Shown here: positions 11,198 to 19,405 of the stretch, one piece after another
Numbering within the stretch: the stretch's first letter is position 1
How the letters are laid out: the number at the start of each line of letters is the position of its first letter
Translations under genes and position numbers: made by a program
From: an uncultured Clostridia bacterium
GTDB lineage: Bacteria; Bacillota; Clostridia; UMGS1810
Direction of reading: 5' to 3'
Assembly: GCA_905210855.1 (NCBI GenBank)
Contig: CAJLYL010000004.1
Coordinates: 1-44,774, forward strand
DNA length: 44,774 nt
Notes under the pieces: generated by a model
Told to the model about the DNA's origin: nothing
What the model saw: only the letters and a program-made list of their open reading frames with translations
Databases searched by the model: none

Positions 11198-12208
11198 TTA
11201 TATCCTTCCTGCGGAATCTATGCAGTCAATCTCTCTTGCGGCCGCGGCATTGAAGAATTTTCTGCACGTCGCGGCAAATCCGTCCAGATTTGCGCGGCAC
11301 TGCGCGTCAAAACCGGCGGCGAGGATATCGTCCGCCGTTACATATTTTGCGTCATCAGCCTTTGACAGCGCGCCGTTTTTCACCAGCAAGGCTATCTCGC
11401 CCTCCAAGCCGAGCACAACGGCGTCCGCAAGAGCGCGCACCAGGTCTCCGTGCTCGGCAAAATCATAAATCTCCGCCTCTCTCACAAGCCGGCAGGCGGC
11501 GTTGTGCCGTACCGTGCGGAAATCATCGCCCTTTATCTCCTCGGGCACAGAAGAGATTTTCATGTGTCTGCGGGTCACTCTCAGCGAAAATTCAAATCCG
11601 CCGCCTATTTTTCTCAGAGCCGCGACCGCGTCGGGAAAGCTGTTTTTGAGTATATGCCTTGCGCGCAGCGAATACATGAAAAAATCTGCGTCGGCAAAGA
11701 CTCTGCCACAGGATTGATAAAAAATTCTGTCGCCCAAAAAGCCGCTGTTAACCGCCAGACAGTTGAGCAAATCGCACACTGTTGACGCAAGAAGCGGCGT
11801 CAGATATCTCCCTTCATCAAAAGCGGAGGTTACGTTAATGTAGTATTTTGTCGTGCCGAAAATTGCCTGTTTGTCCGGAACGGGAAAAATCTCCTTGATG
11901 TTCTTCTCAAACTTAAGCACGGGGTTGCCGTCGGCATCGAGTCTGAAGCTGAGCACGGCGGGAAAGCGAAGCTCCTTGTCAAGCCGCACTGCCGTGCGCA
12001 CGGTCTCGCTGAGAGTAAGGCTGCTGATAGGCGGAGTTGTCGGGTCGGTCTCCGTCACACGCGGACGGCACTTCGCCGCGCTGCATCTCCACACCGGAGT
12101 GTCCGCGGTAACTCTGCCGACATCGGCGCACGGATACACCTCCATCATCAGTCTGTCTTGAAGATTGGTTTCCCTGATACCGGTATAAATGTATCCGCAG
12201 CCTTCCAT
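11198..12208 (-). CDS. Conserved-looking protein of unknown function (336 aa)
   Basis: I do not recognise the family. The protein looks soluble, with no signal peptide or membrane helix. It has several cysteines near the N-terminus (CGY at residue 4, YPCAD, WRCSAAKCRP) and an alpha-rich C-terminal half with two hydrophobic helical stretches (LTPLLASTVCDLLNCLAVN; LADAVVLGLEGEIALL). The ATG has AAGGAAG nine bases upstream. It begins 22 bases after the adenine deaminase stop on the same strand, so the two are most likely one operon. A link to purine salvage is only inferred from position. Confidence 0.7.
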   Translation of the reverse strand: MEGCGYIYTGIRETNLQDRLMMEVYPCADVGRVTADTPVWRCSAAKCRPRVTETDPTTPPISSLTLSETVRTAVRLDKELRFPAVLSFRLDADGNPVLKFEKNIKEIFPVPDKQAIFGTTKYYINVTSAFDEGRYLTPLLASTVCDLLNCLAVNSGFLGDRIFYQSCGRVFADADFFMYSLRARHILKNSFPDAVAALRKIGGGFEFSLRVTRRHMKISSVPEEIKGDDFRTVRHNAACRLVREAEIYDFAEHGDLVRALADAVVLGLEGEIALLVKNGALSKADDAKYVTADDILAAGFDAQCRANLDGFAATCRKFFNAAAAREIDCIDSAGRI

Positions 12209-12230
12209 GATGAATTGCTTCCTTTCACAC

Positions 12231-13964
12231 TTAAATATACTGCTGGCTTATCACGTCTATAACGCCCCTGGTAGTCAGGCGCAGCGACGGAATAACCGGC
12301 AGCGACATAAACGACAGCGTCATAAACGGGTCTGCTCCGTCAGCGACGCCCATGGAATATGCCGTCCTCTTGGTTCTCTCCAGCGCTTCGTTTACGTGCT
12401 CGAGCGAATCGTCGCTCATGAGACCGGCTATCTCGAGCACCACCTCGCTGAGCACCGCTCCGTCCTCGGCAACAACTATGCCGCCGCGGTTCTCTACCGC
12501 GCGGTTCGCCGCGAATGCCATGTCGGCCTCGTTTGTGCCGACAACTATTATGTTGTGCGAATCGTGCGATATGGAGGTGGCAATTGCTCCGCGTTTGAGC
12601 CCGTAGCCCTGCAAATAGCCTATTCCTATGTGATGAGTGCCCTTGTGGCGCTCTATTACCGCCATCTTGAGTATATCGGCAGCCGTGTCTATGGCATCCG
12701 CATAGCCGTTGTCCGTGGTGACAATCTCGTTTGGCACAATGCCTATTACTCCGCGGCGCCTGCCGTCGCAGAAATCCTCTGCGCTCAGGTGCTGCACATT
12801 AAACGTGCTGTGAGCGTGGCTGTTCACATATTCTTCTATCACGGGCGGCTCAACGGGCACAACCGATTTGCCGTCGAACACCATTTTGCCCTTTTTGAAC
12901 ACGGTTTCAACCTTGAAATTTTCAAAATCGTCTATGACAACGATGTCTGCCAGATACCCGGGCGCAAGCGCGCCGCGGTTATTCAGGTGAAAATACCTCG
13001 CCGGGTTGTGGCACGCCGCCTTTATGGCGACAATGGGGTCAACGCCCTTTTGTATCGCCCTTTTTGTGATGTAATCTATATGACCGTTTTCGAGAAGGTC
13101 TATCGGGTGCTTGTCGTCCGTGCAGAACATACACCTGTCGTAATATGATTCCTTAAGCAAATCGACAAGGGCGTCCAGATTTTTTGCAGCCGTGCCCTCG
13201 CGAATCATTATGTACTGACCGTTGCGCAGCTTTGCCATGGCGTCCTCGGCATCCATGCATTCGTGGTCGGAATACACTCCGGCGGCGATGTATGCCGCAA
13301 GCTCCTTGCCGCGCAGCCCGGGTGCATGACCGTCTATTCGCATATGGTGAGCCTGCGCCGCAACAATCTTTGACACAACCTCGCTGTCGCCGCCTATCAC
13401 GCCGACAAAATTCATCATCTCGGCAAGCCCGAGCACCCTGCCGTGCTCATAGAATGAATCTATGGCGCGATAATCGAGGTTTGCGCCGCTCTCGTCCATG
13501 GGAGTTGCCGGCACACAGCTCGGCAGCATAAACATGACGTCAACCGGCAGCCCCTCGGTCGCTTGCAGCATATACTCGATGCCGTCCGTACCCATTACGT
13601 TGGTTATCTCGTGAGGGTCGGTGATGACCGCCGTGGTGCCGTGGGGGATAACCGCCTTGGCAAACTCGCGCGGCACGACAAGCGACGATTCCAGGTGAAT
13701 GTGCGCGTCGATAAATCCCGGGCAGACTATTTTGCCGCCGGCGTCAAATTCCTCTGTGCCCTCATAGCTGCCCATGCCGACAATCTGCCCCTTGGCAACG
13801 GCTATGTCGCCGCGGCAGAGCTCATTTGAAAACACATTGACATAGGTCGCGTTTTTGAGCACGAGATCGGCTTTTCTGCGGCCTGTGGCAACATCAATAA
13901 GATATTGTTTTTTGATTAGCTTTCGCTGTATTCTTCCTGCGTATGTTTCGTTTGGATGCGGCAT
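12231..13964 (-). CDS. ade: Adenine deaminase
   Basis: The enzyme converts adenine to hypoxanthine and ammonia in purine salvage. It belongs to the amidohydrolase superfamily and the 578-residue length is normal for bacterial Ade. Visible motifs are the metal-binding DAHIHLESS block after the N-terminal beta domain, ITDPHEITNV, GHAPGL, SDHEC, FCTDDKHP, and the C-terminal NIIVVGTNEADMAFAANR region. The start is the ATG at 13964, with AAGGGGG six bases upstream. The frame stays open another 55 codons, but that part runs through hairpin repeat DNA. The next gene downstream (12208) is likely co-transcribed. Confidence 0.95.
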   Translation of the reverse strand: MPHPNETYAGRIQRKLIKKQYLIDVATGRRKADLVLKNATYVNVFSNELCRGDIAVAKGQIVGMGSYEGTEEFDAGGKIVCPGFIDAHIHLESSLVVPREFAKAVIPHGTTAVITDPHEITNVMGTDGIEYMLQATEGLPVDVMFMLPSCVPATPMDESGANLDYRAIDSFYEHGRVLGLAEMMNFVGVIGGDSEVVSKIVAAQAHHMRIDGHAPGLRGKELAAYIAAGVYSDHECMDAEDAMAKLRNGQYIMIREGTAAKNLDALVDLLKESYYDRCMFCTDDKHPIDLLENGHIDYITKRAIQKGVDPIVAIKAACHNPARYFHLNNRGALAPGYLADIVVIDDFENFKVETVFKKGKMVFDGKSVVPVEPPVIEEYVNSHAHSTFNVQHLSAEDFCDGRRRGVIGIVPNEIVTTDNGYADAIDTAADILKMAVIERHKGTHHIGIGYLQGYGLKRGAIATSISHDSHNIIVVGTNEADMAFAANRAVENRGGIVVAEDGAVLSEVVLEIAGLMSDDSLEHVNEALERTKRTAYSMGVADGADPFMTLSFMSLPVIPSLRLTTRGVIDVISQQYI

Positions 13965-14069
13965 GGCAACCCCCTTGTCTGAAGTAATAGTTAAAGGCAA
14001 ATATATATATGTGAGCCGGATACAATCTCTGCCTTTTTTTATGTGATATAATTTACTCAAAGGCGAAAA

Positions 14070-14202
14070 GGTGTATATTTTATTTTGAGCGAGCGAGTTC
14101 TGCGCAGAGCGTCGAAAATATTCCGCCAAAGGATGTGTATGTGTTTTTTATTCTCAGACGGCGAGTTCAGCGCTACTGCACTGCTGTCCGAGCCGATTCG
14201 CC
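14070..14202. repeat. Hairpin repeat family A, degenerate nested copy
   Basis: The left arm GTGTATATTTTATTTTGA and GAGCGAGTTCTGCGC (14070-14105) match copies at 2236 and 24925. A second unit follows at 14131-14202, with GGCGAGTTCAGCGC, GCTGTCCGAGCCG. The matching right arms are missing, so this copy appears truncated. It fills the 13965-14228 gap between ade and xerD, where no gene is seen. Confidence 0.65.
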
Positions 14203-14228
14203 ATTTTCCGCGAAACGGCTGCGGTTTG

Positions 14229-15116
14229 CTAAGCCCTCGGGTGTGCTTTGTTGTACACATCTCTTATTCTGTTGTGTACAAGCTTTGTATATATCTGCGT
14301 TGACGATATATCCTTGTGCCCCATCATCTCCTGCACGGATATCAAATCCGCGCCGTTTTCTATCAGATGCGCCGCAAAAGAATGCCTCAGCGTATGCGGC
14401 GTAATGTCCTTTTCTATGCCGGCAGCACGGGTGTACTCTTTAATCAGCTTCCAGAAGCCCTGTCGGGTAAGCCTCGCGCCGCTGCAATTTACAAACAGCG
14501 CATTCTCTCCGTCGTGCGCCATGATATCCCTCACATCGTCCAGATAGTGCGACAGCGCCGCCACCGCAACATGACCGAGCGGAATGATTCGCGCCTTGCC
14601 GTGCCCCACGCACTTTATGTAACCCAGGCTCACGTCCACGTCGTCACGGTTGAGCGCCGTAAGCTCCGACACCTTTATGCCCGTTGCATAAATCATCTCG
14701 AGCATGGCTTTGTCGCGAATGCTCTTTGGCGTGGGCGGATTTATCCTGTCCGGCTGCGACAGCAGCAGCCCAACCTCATCGGTTGACATAATCTGCGGAA
14801 GCTTCTTTTCCGCGTGCGGCGTTTCAAGATTGTCCGCCGGATTTGACGACAGATAATTTTTCAGTATGAGGTAATTGTAAAACGACCTGACCGACGCCAG
14901 CGAGCGCGACACCGTGGACGCGGCGCTGCCCGATTTTTGCATACTGAGCATATATGTAATGATGTTGGTCTTGGTGACGCGCAGCACATCGAGCGAGTGA
15001 TTGGCGGCATAATCGCAGAATCTGCGCACATCGCGCGTATATGATGCGAGAGTGTTTGCAGAAACCTTTCTGTCGTCGCGGAGATAATCCGCAAAATCAC
15101 ACATAAGTGTGTTCAT
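14229..15116 (-). CDS. xerD: Tyrosine site-specific recombinase XerD
   Basis: XerC/D recombinases resolve chromosome dimers at dif. The 295 residues show the SAM-like N-terminal core-binding domain (about 1-90) and the catalytic domain. Visible catalytic residues are Lys174 in GHGKARIIPL, His241 and Arg244 in HTLRHSFAAHL, His267 in GHKDISS and nucleophile Tyr276. The first catalytic arginine, normally in TGLRVSEL, is lysine here (Lys148 in ATGIKVSEL). The gene starts 19 bases after the spoIIM stop, matching the spoIIM-xerD neighbourhood of Bacillus. XerD is preferred over XerC on that synteny. An ordinary phage integrase is less likely given the length and context. Confidence 0.88.
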   Translation of the reverse strand: MNTLMCDFADYLRDDRKVSANTLASYTRDVRRFCDYAANHSLDVLRVTKTNIITYMLSMQKSGSAASTVSRSLASVRSFYNYLILKNYLSSNPADNLETPHAEKKLPQIMSTDEVGLLLSQPDRINPPTPKSIRDKAMLEMIYATGIKVSELTALNRDDVDVSLGYIKCVGHGKARIIPLGHVAVAALSHYLDDVRDIMAHDGENALFVNCSGARLTRQGFWKLIKEYTRAAGIEKDITPHTLRHSFAAHLIENGADLISVQEMMGHKDISSTQIYTKLVHNRIRDVYNKAHPRA

Positions 15117-15135
15117 GTAATATCATTCCTTTTCA

Positions 15136-15741
15136 TTAGTTCATGATGCCGATAAGAAACGGTGTGACCCATGCTTCGGCAGCGCTTGAAATGCACAGCA
15201 TAAAATACATCAGCAGCAGAAGAAACGCAAACGCAAAAAAATCCTTCCTCGCATTCCTCACGTCTCCGTTTGCGTACTGAAGCCTTCTTTTCACCGAATA
15301 GTTAATCTCCGTGACAAAAATGAGAACATACATCGGCATTGCAAGCAAGCAGGACACAAGGGCGGATGAGAGCGCCAGAGCTATTCCCCCCGCGCTGAAA
15401 TTGTCGGCAATAAAGCTTATGGCGAAGCCTATCCTATACCCGATGAGTCCAAAGGCAAATATAAACAGCGGCAGCAAAAAAATGCTTGCCGAGCAAATCA
15501 AAGCAGCGGCGGCAAAGCGCAGATGAGTCAGCGCGGACGCCGCAAATATGTCTGCATGACTTAAGGCAGCCGCAGCGTCCGCATCAAGATACGGCACTAT
15601 GTATGCGCGCAGCTCGTCTGCCCTTTGTGCGTCGATGCGGCAGGCGGGCACCGAGCCGATTATCAGCCCTGAAAAATACACGGCTGCCGCCGCGGCAAAC
15701 GCCGTTTTGTTTTTAATTACAAATTCCTTTGCGATATTCAC
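15136..15741 (-). CDS. spoIIM: Stage II sporulation protein M
   Basis: SpoIIM belongs to the DIM complex that drives forespore engulfment in the mother-cell membrane. The 201-residue protein has about five hydrophobic segments: AFAAAAAVYFSGLIIGSV, FAAAALICSASIFLLPLFIF, a long GIALALSSALVSCLLAMP region and a C-terminal FFAFAFLLLLMYFMLCISS. This fits the family's length and topology. The start is GTG at 15741, with GGAGGGA about eight bases upstream; the upstream 19 codons of open frame lack a site. It is the first gene of a spoIIM-xerD unit, with a candidate promoter at 15860-15888. The identification rests on topology plus the conserved xerD neighbour. Confidence 0.8.
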   Translation of the reverse strand: MNIAKEFVIKNKTAFAAAAAVYFSGLIIGSVPACRIDAQRADELRAYIVPYLDADAAAALSHADIFAASALTHLRFAAAALICSASIFLLPLFIFAFGLIGYRIGFAISFIADNFSAGGIALALSSALVSCLLAMPMYVLIFVTEINYSVKRRLQYANGDVRNARKDFFAFAFLLLLMYFMLCISSAAEAWVTPFLIGIMN

Positions 15742-15859
15742 GGGACATCCCTCCGTCAAAAATATATGACGGAAATGCCGAAAATAAAACAGCCGCAAAA
15801 AGAATTATGTTACCCTGCGCGTTTTCGCCAAATAATCGCTAAAACGCGGTGCAGATTGA

Positions 15860-15888
15860 ATTATAACACAATAAATCACAAAATGCAA
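15860..15888 (-). promoter_or_regulatory. Candidate promoter of spoIIM-xerD
   Basis: Minus strand: TTGCAT (15888-15883), 17 bases, TATAAT (15865-15860) with an upstream TG extended element. The leader holds an 8-bp hairpin (CGCGTTTT ... AAAACGCG, about 15823-15853). A second hairpin next to the ribosome site is CCGTCA ... TGACGG. Confidence 0.45.
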
Positions 15889-16079
15889 CGGTCAATTTTC
15901 GCATTTTTATGTTAATCTGAACACAAAAAGAAGACAAAAATCAAAAATTCTACAAAATGTTGATTTGGGGATAAAATCACATCACAAGATGTTGATAAAA
16001 AATTTTTTTGAAAAAATTTTGAGATTTTAATAAAAAAAGAGCGCATAACGAAAAAACGAACGAAATTCGGAGTTGTGCG

Positions 16080-16320
16080 CAAATTGGCATCTGTGAGAAA
16101 GCCACCCCTGTGCAATGGGAGGTGACAGCCGATCCGCCCCTTTGCTCTGCCCGGTTTTGGTCAATTCCGCGATTCCGCCAATCGGGCGCAGGGGCAGGGC
16201 TCTGCTCTGCCCGTATTTTGTCATTTTCGCAACAATCGGGCGGAGTAGAACCCCGCCCCTACGGCGGTTAAGCGAAAAATTTGCGGCGAAGGGATTCAAT
16301 CGTCGCCCCGTCCCTACGCA
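16080..16320. repeat. GC-rich intergenic repeat tract
   Basis: Two imperfect direct units start with GCTCTGCCCG (about 16144 and 16202) and continue through ATCGGGCG. Short dyads follow, such as CCCCGCCCCTACGGCG. The tract has no ribosome site or coding signal. It occupies the spacer between spoIIM and rdgB (15742-16324), whose remaining part (15890-16040) is AT-rich with no gene seen. Confidence 0.55.
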
Positions 16321-16324
16321 CAAA

Positions 16325-16909
16325 TTAACACTCCGAATCAAGATAATCCGACAGCTTTTTGAGCGCATTGTACCTGTGGCTGACCTTGTCTTTCAGCGCA
16401 CTGTCAAGCTCGCCGAAAGTCTTGTCAAACTCCGGCTTGTAAAACATTGGGTCGTAGCCGAAGCCGTTGGTTCCCCTGCACTCGTCTATGATATAGCCAT
16501 CGCAGACTCCCTCAAACACATTTTCACAGCCGTCCGGCTCAATTAGCGCCATGGCGCACACATACCGCGCCGTGCGCTGCTCAAAGGGCACACCCTCAAG
16601 CGATTTCAGCATTTTTTCGTTGCACTGCTCGGGAGTGCCGTGCTCACCGGCAAAGCGCGCCGAGTAAATCCCGGGCGCGCCGCCGAGAGCGTCCACCTCT
16701 ATGCCCGAGTCGTCCGCAATGACCGCCATGTCCGTCAGAGCGCGCAGGGCGCGCGCCTTTATCAGGGCATTTGCGGCAAAGCTGTCGCCGTCCTCCGCCG
16801 GCTCAACGTGAAGCCCTGCCTCCGCCTGGCTCATGACATTGTGCCCCGAGAGAATCGCCTTTATCTCCTTGACCTTGCCGATGTTGTTGGTTGCGATGAT
16901 TATATCCAT
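16325..16909 (-). CDS. rdgB: XTP/dITP diphosphatase (HAM1/RdgB family)
   Basis: The enzyme hydrolyses non-canonical purine nucleoside triphosphates (XTP, dITP, ITP) to monophosphates, cleaning the nucleotide pool. The 194 residues show all family motifs: ATNNIGKVKE at the N-terminus, ADDSGIEVDALGGAPGIYSA around 65-84 with the metal-binding Asp pair, GTNGFGYDPMF, and the C-terminal SHRYNALKKL. The start at 16909 lies six bases from the galK stop and its ribosome site (AGGAT) overlaps the galK stop codon. Translation is therefore coupled and rdgB is the third gene of the galT-galK operon, an unusual placement. Confidence 0.95.
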   Translation of the reverse strand: MDIIIATNNIGKVKEIKAILSGHNVMSQAEAGLHVEPAEDGDSFAANALIKARALRALTDMAVIADDSGIEVDALGGAPGIYSARFAGEHGTPEQCNEKMLKSLEGVPFEQRTARYVCAMALIEPDGCENVFEGVCDGYIIDECRGTNGFGYDPMFYKPEFDKTFGELDSALKDKVSHRYNALKKLSDYLDSEC

Positions 16910-16915
16910 TTTATC

Positions 16916-18106
16916 CTAAAACTCCTTTATCTCTCTGCCGCCGTCGCCCACATCCGACACATAAAACTCGGGCTTAAGCCCCGTCTTTGCCTCGTATGCC
17001 GCGCCGACCCCGTCGATGAAGCTGTCAACGGCGTCCGCCTCCACAATGCTTACCGTGCAGCCGCCGAAGCCTGCGCCCGTCATACGTGAGCCGAGCACGC
17101 CTTCTATCTTTCGCGCCTCGTCAACCATGGTGTCAAGCTCAAATCCCGTCACCTCGTAGTCGTCTCTGAGCGAATCGTGCGAGCCGTTCATAAGCTTGCC
17201 GAAAAGCTCTATGTCGCCCCTCTCCAGAGCGTCTATCGAGCGCAGAACCCTGTCGTCCTCGGTAATGACGTGCCTGATTCTGCGTCTGACAACCTCGTTG
17301 TCGATAAAATGCTTGTATTTTTCAAATTCCTCAACGCTTATTTCGCCGAGACAGTTTTTATCGGGCATGGCTTTTTTAAGAATCTCAAAACCTGCGTCGC
17401 ACTCGCTGCGCCTCTCGTTGTATTTTGACGCGCCGAGGGCGTGCTTCACCTTGGTGTTGGAGATGACTATCCTGCGGTTGCCCAGCTCAAGCGGAATCAG
17501 CTTGTAGTCAAGGCTGTCGCAATTGAGGAAAATGGCATGGTTCTTCCTGCCCATAGCGGAGGCAAACTGATCCATGATGCCGCAGTTGACGCCGCAGTAT
17601 TCGCGCTCCGCCGTCTGCCCTATGAGTGCCATTTCTATCATATCGACAGGTGCGCCGATGCCGTTTTTCTCATTTGACAGCGTAGCTATGCACAGCGCCG
17701 TGGAAACCTCCGTCGCCGCGGAGGACGAAAGTCCGCCGCCGTGGGGCACGGTGTCGTCACAGAGCATATCCATGCCGCCCACAAAATAACCGCGTTTTTG
17801 CATCTCATATGCCACGCCGAGCTGATAGTTGCCCCAGCCAAGATCTCTGTAAGAATCCAGCTTTTCCACATCCGCCTCGACAATGACATCAAGGTCTGTC
17901 GCCTTCATGCGGATGATCTTGTCCGCCCTCGGGCGCATGACGATGGTGGTCTTCATGGTAAGCGCCGCCGGAAACACAAATCCACCGTTATAGTCGGTGT
18001 GCTCGCCGATGAGGTTTACACGTCCGGGTGACTGAAACACCCTGATGCCGTCGGCGCTGCCGCCGAAAATATCTATAAATTGTTTTATTATAGCCTTAAT
18101 TTCCAT
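16916..18106 (-). CDS. galK: Galactokinase
   Basis: Galactokinase phosphorylates galactose to galactose-1-phosphate with ATP, the first committed Leloir step. It is a GHMP-family kinase. The signature GRVNLIGEHTDYNGG lies near the N-terminus, the ATP-binding PHGGGLSSSAA in the middle and MTGAGFGGC near the end. The 396-residue length is normal. The start is the ATG at 18106, with AAAGGA about nine bases upstream; the longer frame lacks a site. A galT-galK gap of 183 bases contains a long hairpin repeat (18163-18247), which could lower galK relative to galT. No aldose epimerase (galE, galM) is in the window. Confidence 0.96.
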   Translation of the reverse strand: MEIKAIIKQFIDIFGGSADGIRVFQSPGRVNLIGEHTDYNGGFVFPAALTMKTTIVMRPRADKIIRMKATDLDVIVEADVEKLDSYRDLGWGNYQLGVAYEMQKRGYFVGGMDMLCDDTVPHGGGLSSSAATEVSTALCIATLSNEKNGIGAPVDMIEMALIGQTAEREYCGVNCGIMDQFASAMGRKNHAIFLNCDSLDYKLIPLELGNRRIVISNTKVKHALGASKYNERRSECDAGFEILKKAMPDKNCLGEISVEEFEKYKHFIDNEVVRRRIRHVITEDDRVLRSIDALERGDIELFGKLMNGSHDSLRDDYEVTGFELDTMVDEARKIEGVLGSRMTGAGFGGCTVSIVEADAVDSFIDGVGAAYEAKTGLKPEFYVSDVGDGGREIKEF

Positions 18107-18162
18107 TTTATTTTTCCTTTCAAGGTATTTGGTTTGTCGGTTCGCCAAAATATTGCGCACTG

Positions 18163-18247
18163 CCCCGAGAATGTATATTATATTTTGAAAACCGATAGCA
18201 GCCGCATGGTATGCGTGGTTTTCAAAATATAATATACACTCTCGGGG
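18163..18247. repeat. Long-stem hairpin repeat, family B (between galT and galK)
   Basis: Arms of about 30 bases, CCCCGAGAATGTATATTATA onward, pair nearly perfectly. They close a loop containing ACCGATAGCAGCCGCA and GGTATGCGTGGT. A second copy with a different outer stem but the same loop is at 25167-25242. The loop, not the stem, is conserved. Confidence 0.75.
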
Positions 18248-18289
18248 CGGTGATTGGAAAACCCTCGCACCGATTACATTTTACCACAT

Positions 18290-19270
18290 TTATTTGTCAC
18301 TTGCAAGAAACTTTTCGTGCGCCGCCTTAAGCTCCTCGGCAACCGCCTCGGGCGCGGTCGGGTTGCAGTGCGCCCACGCGCCCGTCTCGCTGGACGCGCA
18401 GAATTTTATCTTGTCCTTAGAGCGCATCGGCGGAAAGAACTCTATGTGGAAATGCGCGTAATCGCTCGCGTCCTCCGCGTTGACGGGGCTCTGGTGCATA
18501 CACATCATGTAGGGGAACTTCATGTCGAACAGGCTGTCGAGAGTGCCCACCGTTTCGCGCAGAATGGACGCAAGAGCCTCTTTTTCCGCGTCGTCAAACT
18601 CCGCAATGTTGTGCCTGTGATTCTTCGATACAATGTACACTCCGTAGGGGTACTCCGTGTAAAACGGCAGGAAAACCACAAAATGCTCATTCTCCATGAT
18701 TATTCTCCTGCCGAAATCATATTCGTTTTTAACCATGTCGCAGATGAGGCATTTGCCCGTTTTTTCAAGATGCTCCTTGGATGAAGCAAGCTCCAGTTCA
18801 ACCTTCTTCGGAATAAAAGAATATCCGTATATCTGACCGTGCGGATGCGGCATGGTCACGCCGACAGCCTCGCCGCGGTTTTCAAAGATGAATATGTACT
18901 TAATCCCCTCGTCCTTGGAGAGTTCGTTGTATCTCTCCTGCCACAGGTCAACAAGCTTTTTGATGTGCGGCACACTCAGCTCCGGCAGGGTTGCCGTGTG
19001 GTCGGGCGAATAGAGGATTACCTCGCATTTGCCGTAGGACGGCGCCGTCTTGTAAAGCTCCGTTTCCACATCGTCCGGTACGGGCGGATTCTGCGAGAGC
19101 GCGGGAAAATCGTTGTCATACTTGAGCACCTCATATGTATCGGGCACTTTTTTGTTGTCCGGCCCCGGGCAGAAAGGACACCAGTCTTTCGGCATCTGCG
19201 GTCTGTTCTGCCTGTGCGAAGCTATCATCACCCAGTCTTTTGTGAGCGGATTAAATCTTAATTCTGCCAT
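18290..19270 (-). CDS. galT: Galactose-1-phosphate uridylyltransferase
   Basis: GalT transfers UMP from UDP-glucose to galactose-1-phosphate in the Leloir pathway. The 326-residue protein is of the histidine-triad-related class. The catalytic HPH is seen in VTMPHPHGQIYGYSF, a zinc-binding pair in WCPFCPG, and the second-domain HFHIEFFPP. The ATG at 19270 has GGAGGT seven bases upstream. It is the first gene of galT-galK-rdgB, under a near-consensus promoter at 19325-19353. No catabolite or repressor site is evident to me in the 19271-19405 interval. Confidence 0.95.
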   Translation of the reverse strand: MAELRFNPLTKDWVMIASHRQNRPQMPKDWCPFCPGPDNKKVPDTYEVLKYDNDFPALSQNPPVPDDVETELYKTAPSYGKCEVILYSPDHTATLPELSVPHIKKLVDLWQERYNELSKDEGIKYIFIFENRGEAVGVTMPHPHGQIYGYSFIPKKVELELASSKEHLEKTGKCLICDMVKNEYDFGRRIIMENEHFVVFLPFYTEYPYGVYIVSKNHRHNIAEFDDAEKEALASILRETVGTLDSLFDMKFPYMMCMHQSPVNAEDASDYAHFHIEFFPPMRSKDKIKFCASSETGAWAHCNPTAPEAVAEELKAAHEKFLASDK

Positions 19271-19324
19271 AAATATTACCTCCGTATCTATACTTTATTT
19301 AATTAATTAACTAAGTATACATAC

Positions 19325-19353
19325 ATTATACTACCGCGCCGCACGATAGTCAA
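19325..19353 (-). promoter_or_regulatory. Promoter of galT-galK-rdgB
   Basis: Minus strand: TTGACT (19353-19348), exactly 17 bases, TATAAT (19330-19325). Transcription would begin about 45 bases before the galT start. Confidence 0.8.
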
Positions 19354-19405
19354 TAGTAAAAATGACTTTGCCCGAAAATTCATTTGCGCCAATGCGCGTC
19401 CGAAC

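Noticed and set aside
13965..14129. A 55-codon N-terminal extension of adenine deaminase
   Set aside because: It reads through hairpin repeat DNA, has no ribosome site, and the ATG at 13964 has a good one and gives the family's normal start.
15958..16030. A replication-origin-like AT-rich tract before spoIIM
   Set aside because: The A/T runs and short dyads lack a cluster of DnaA boxes and no dnaA or dnaN is nearby.
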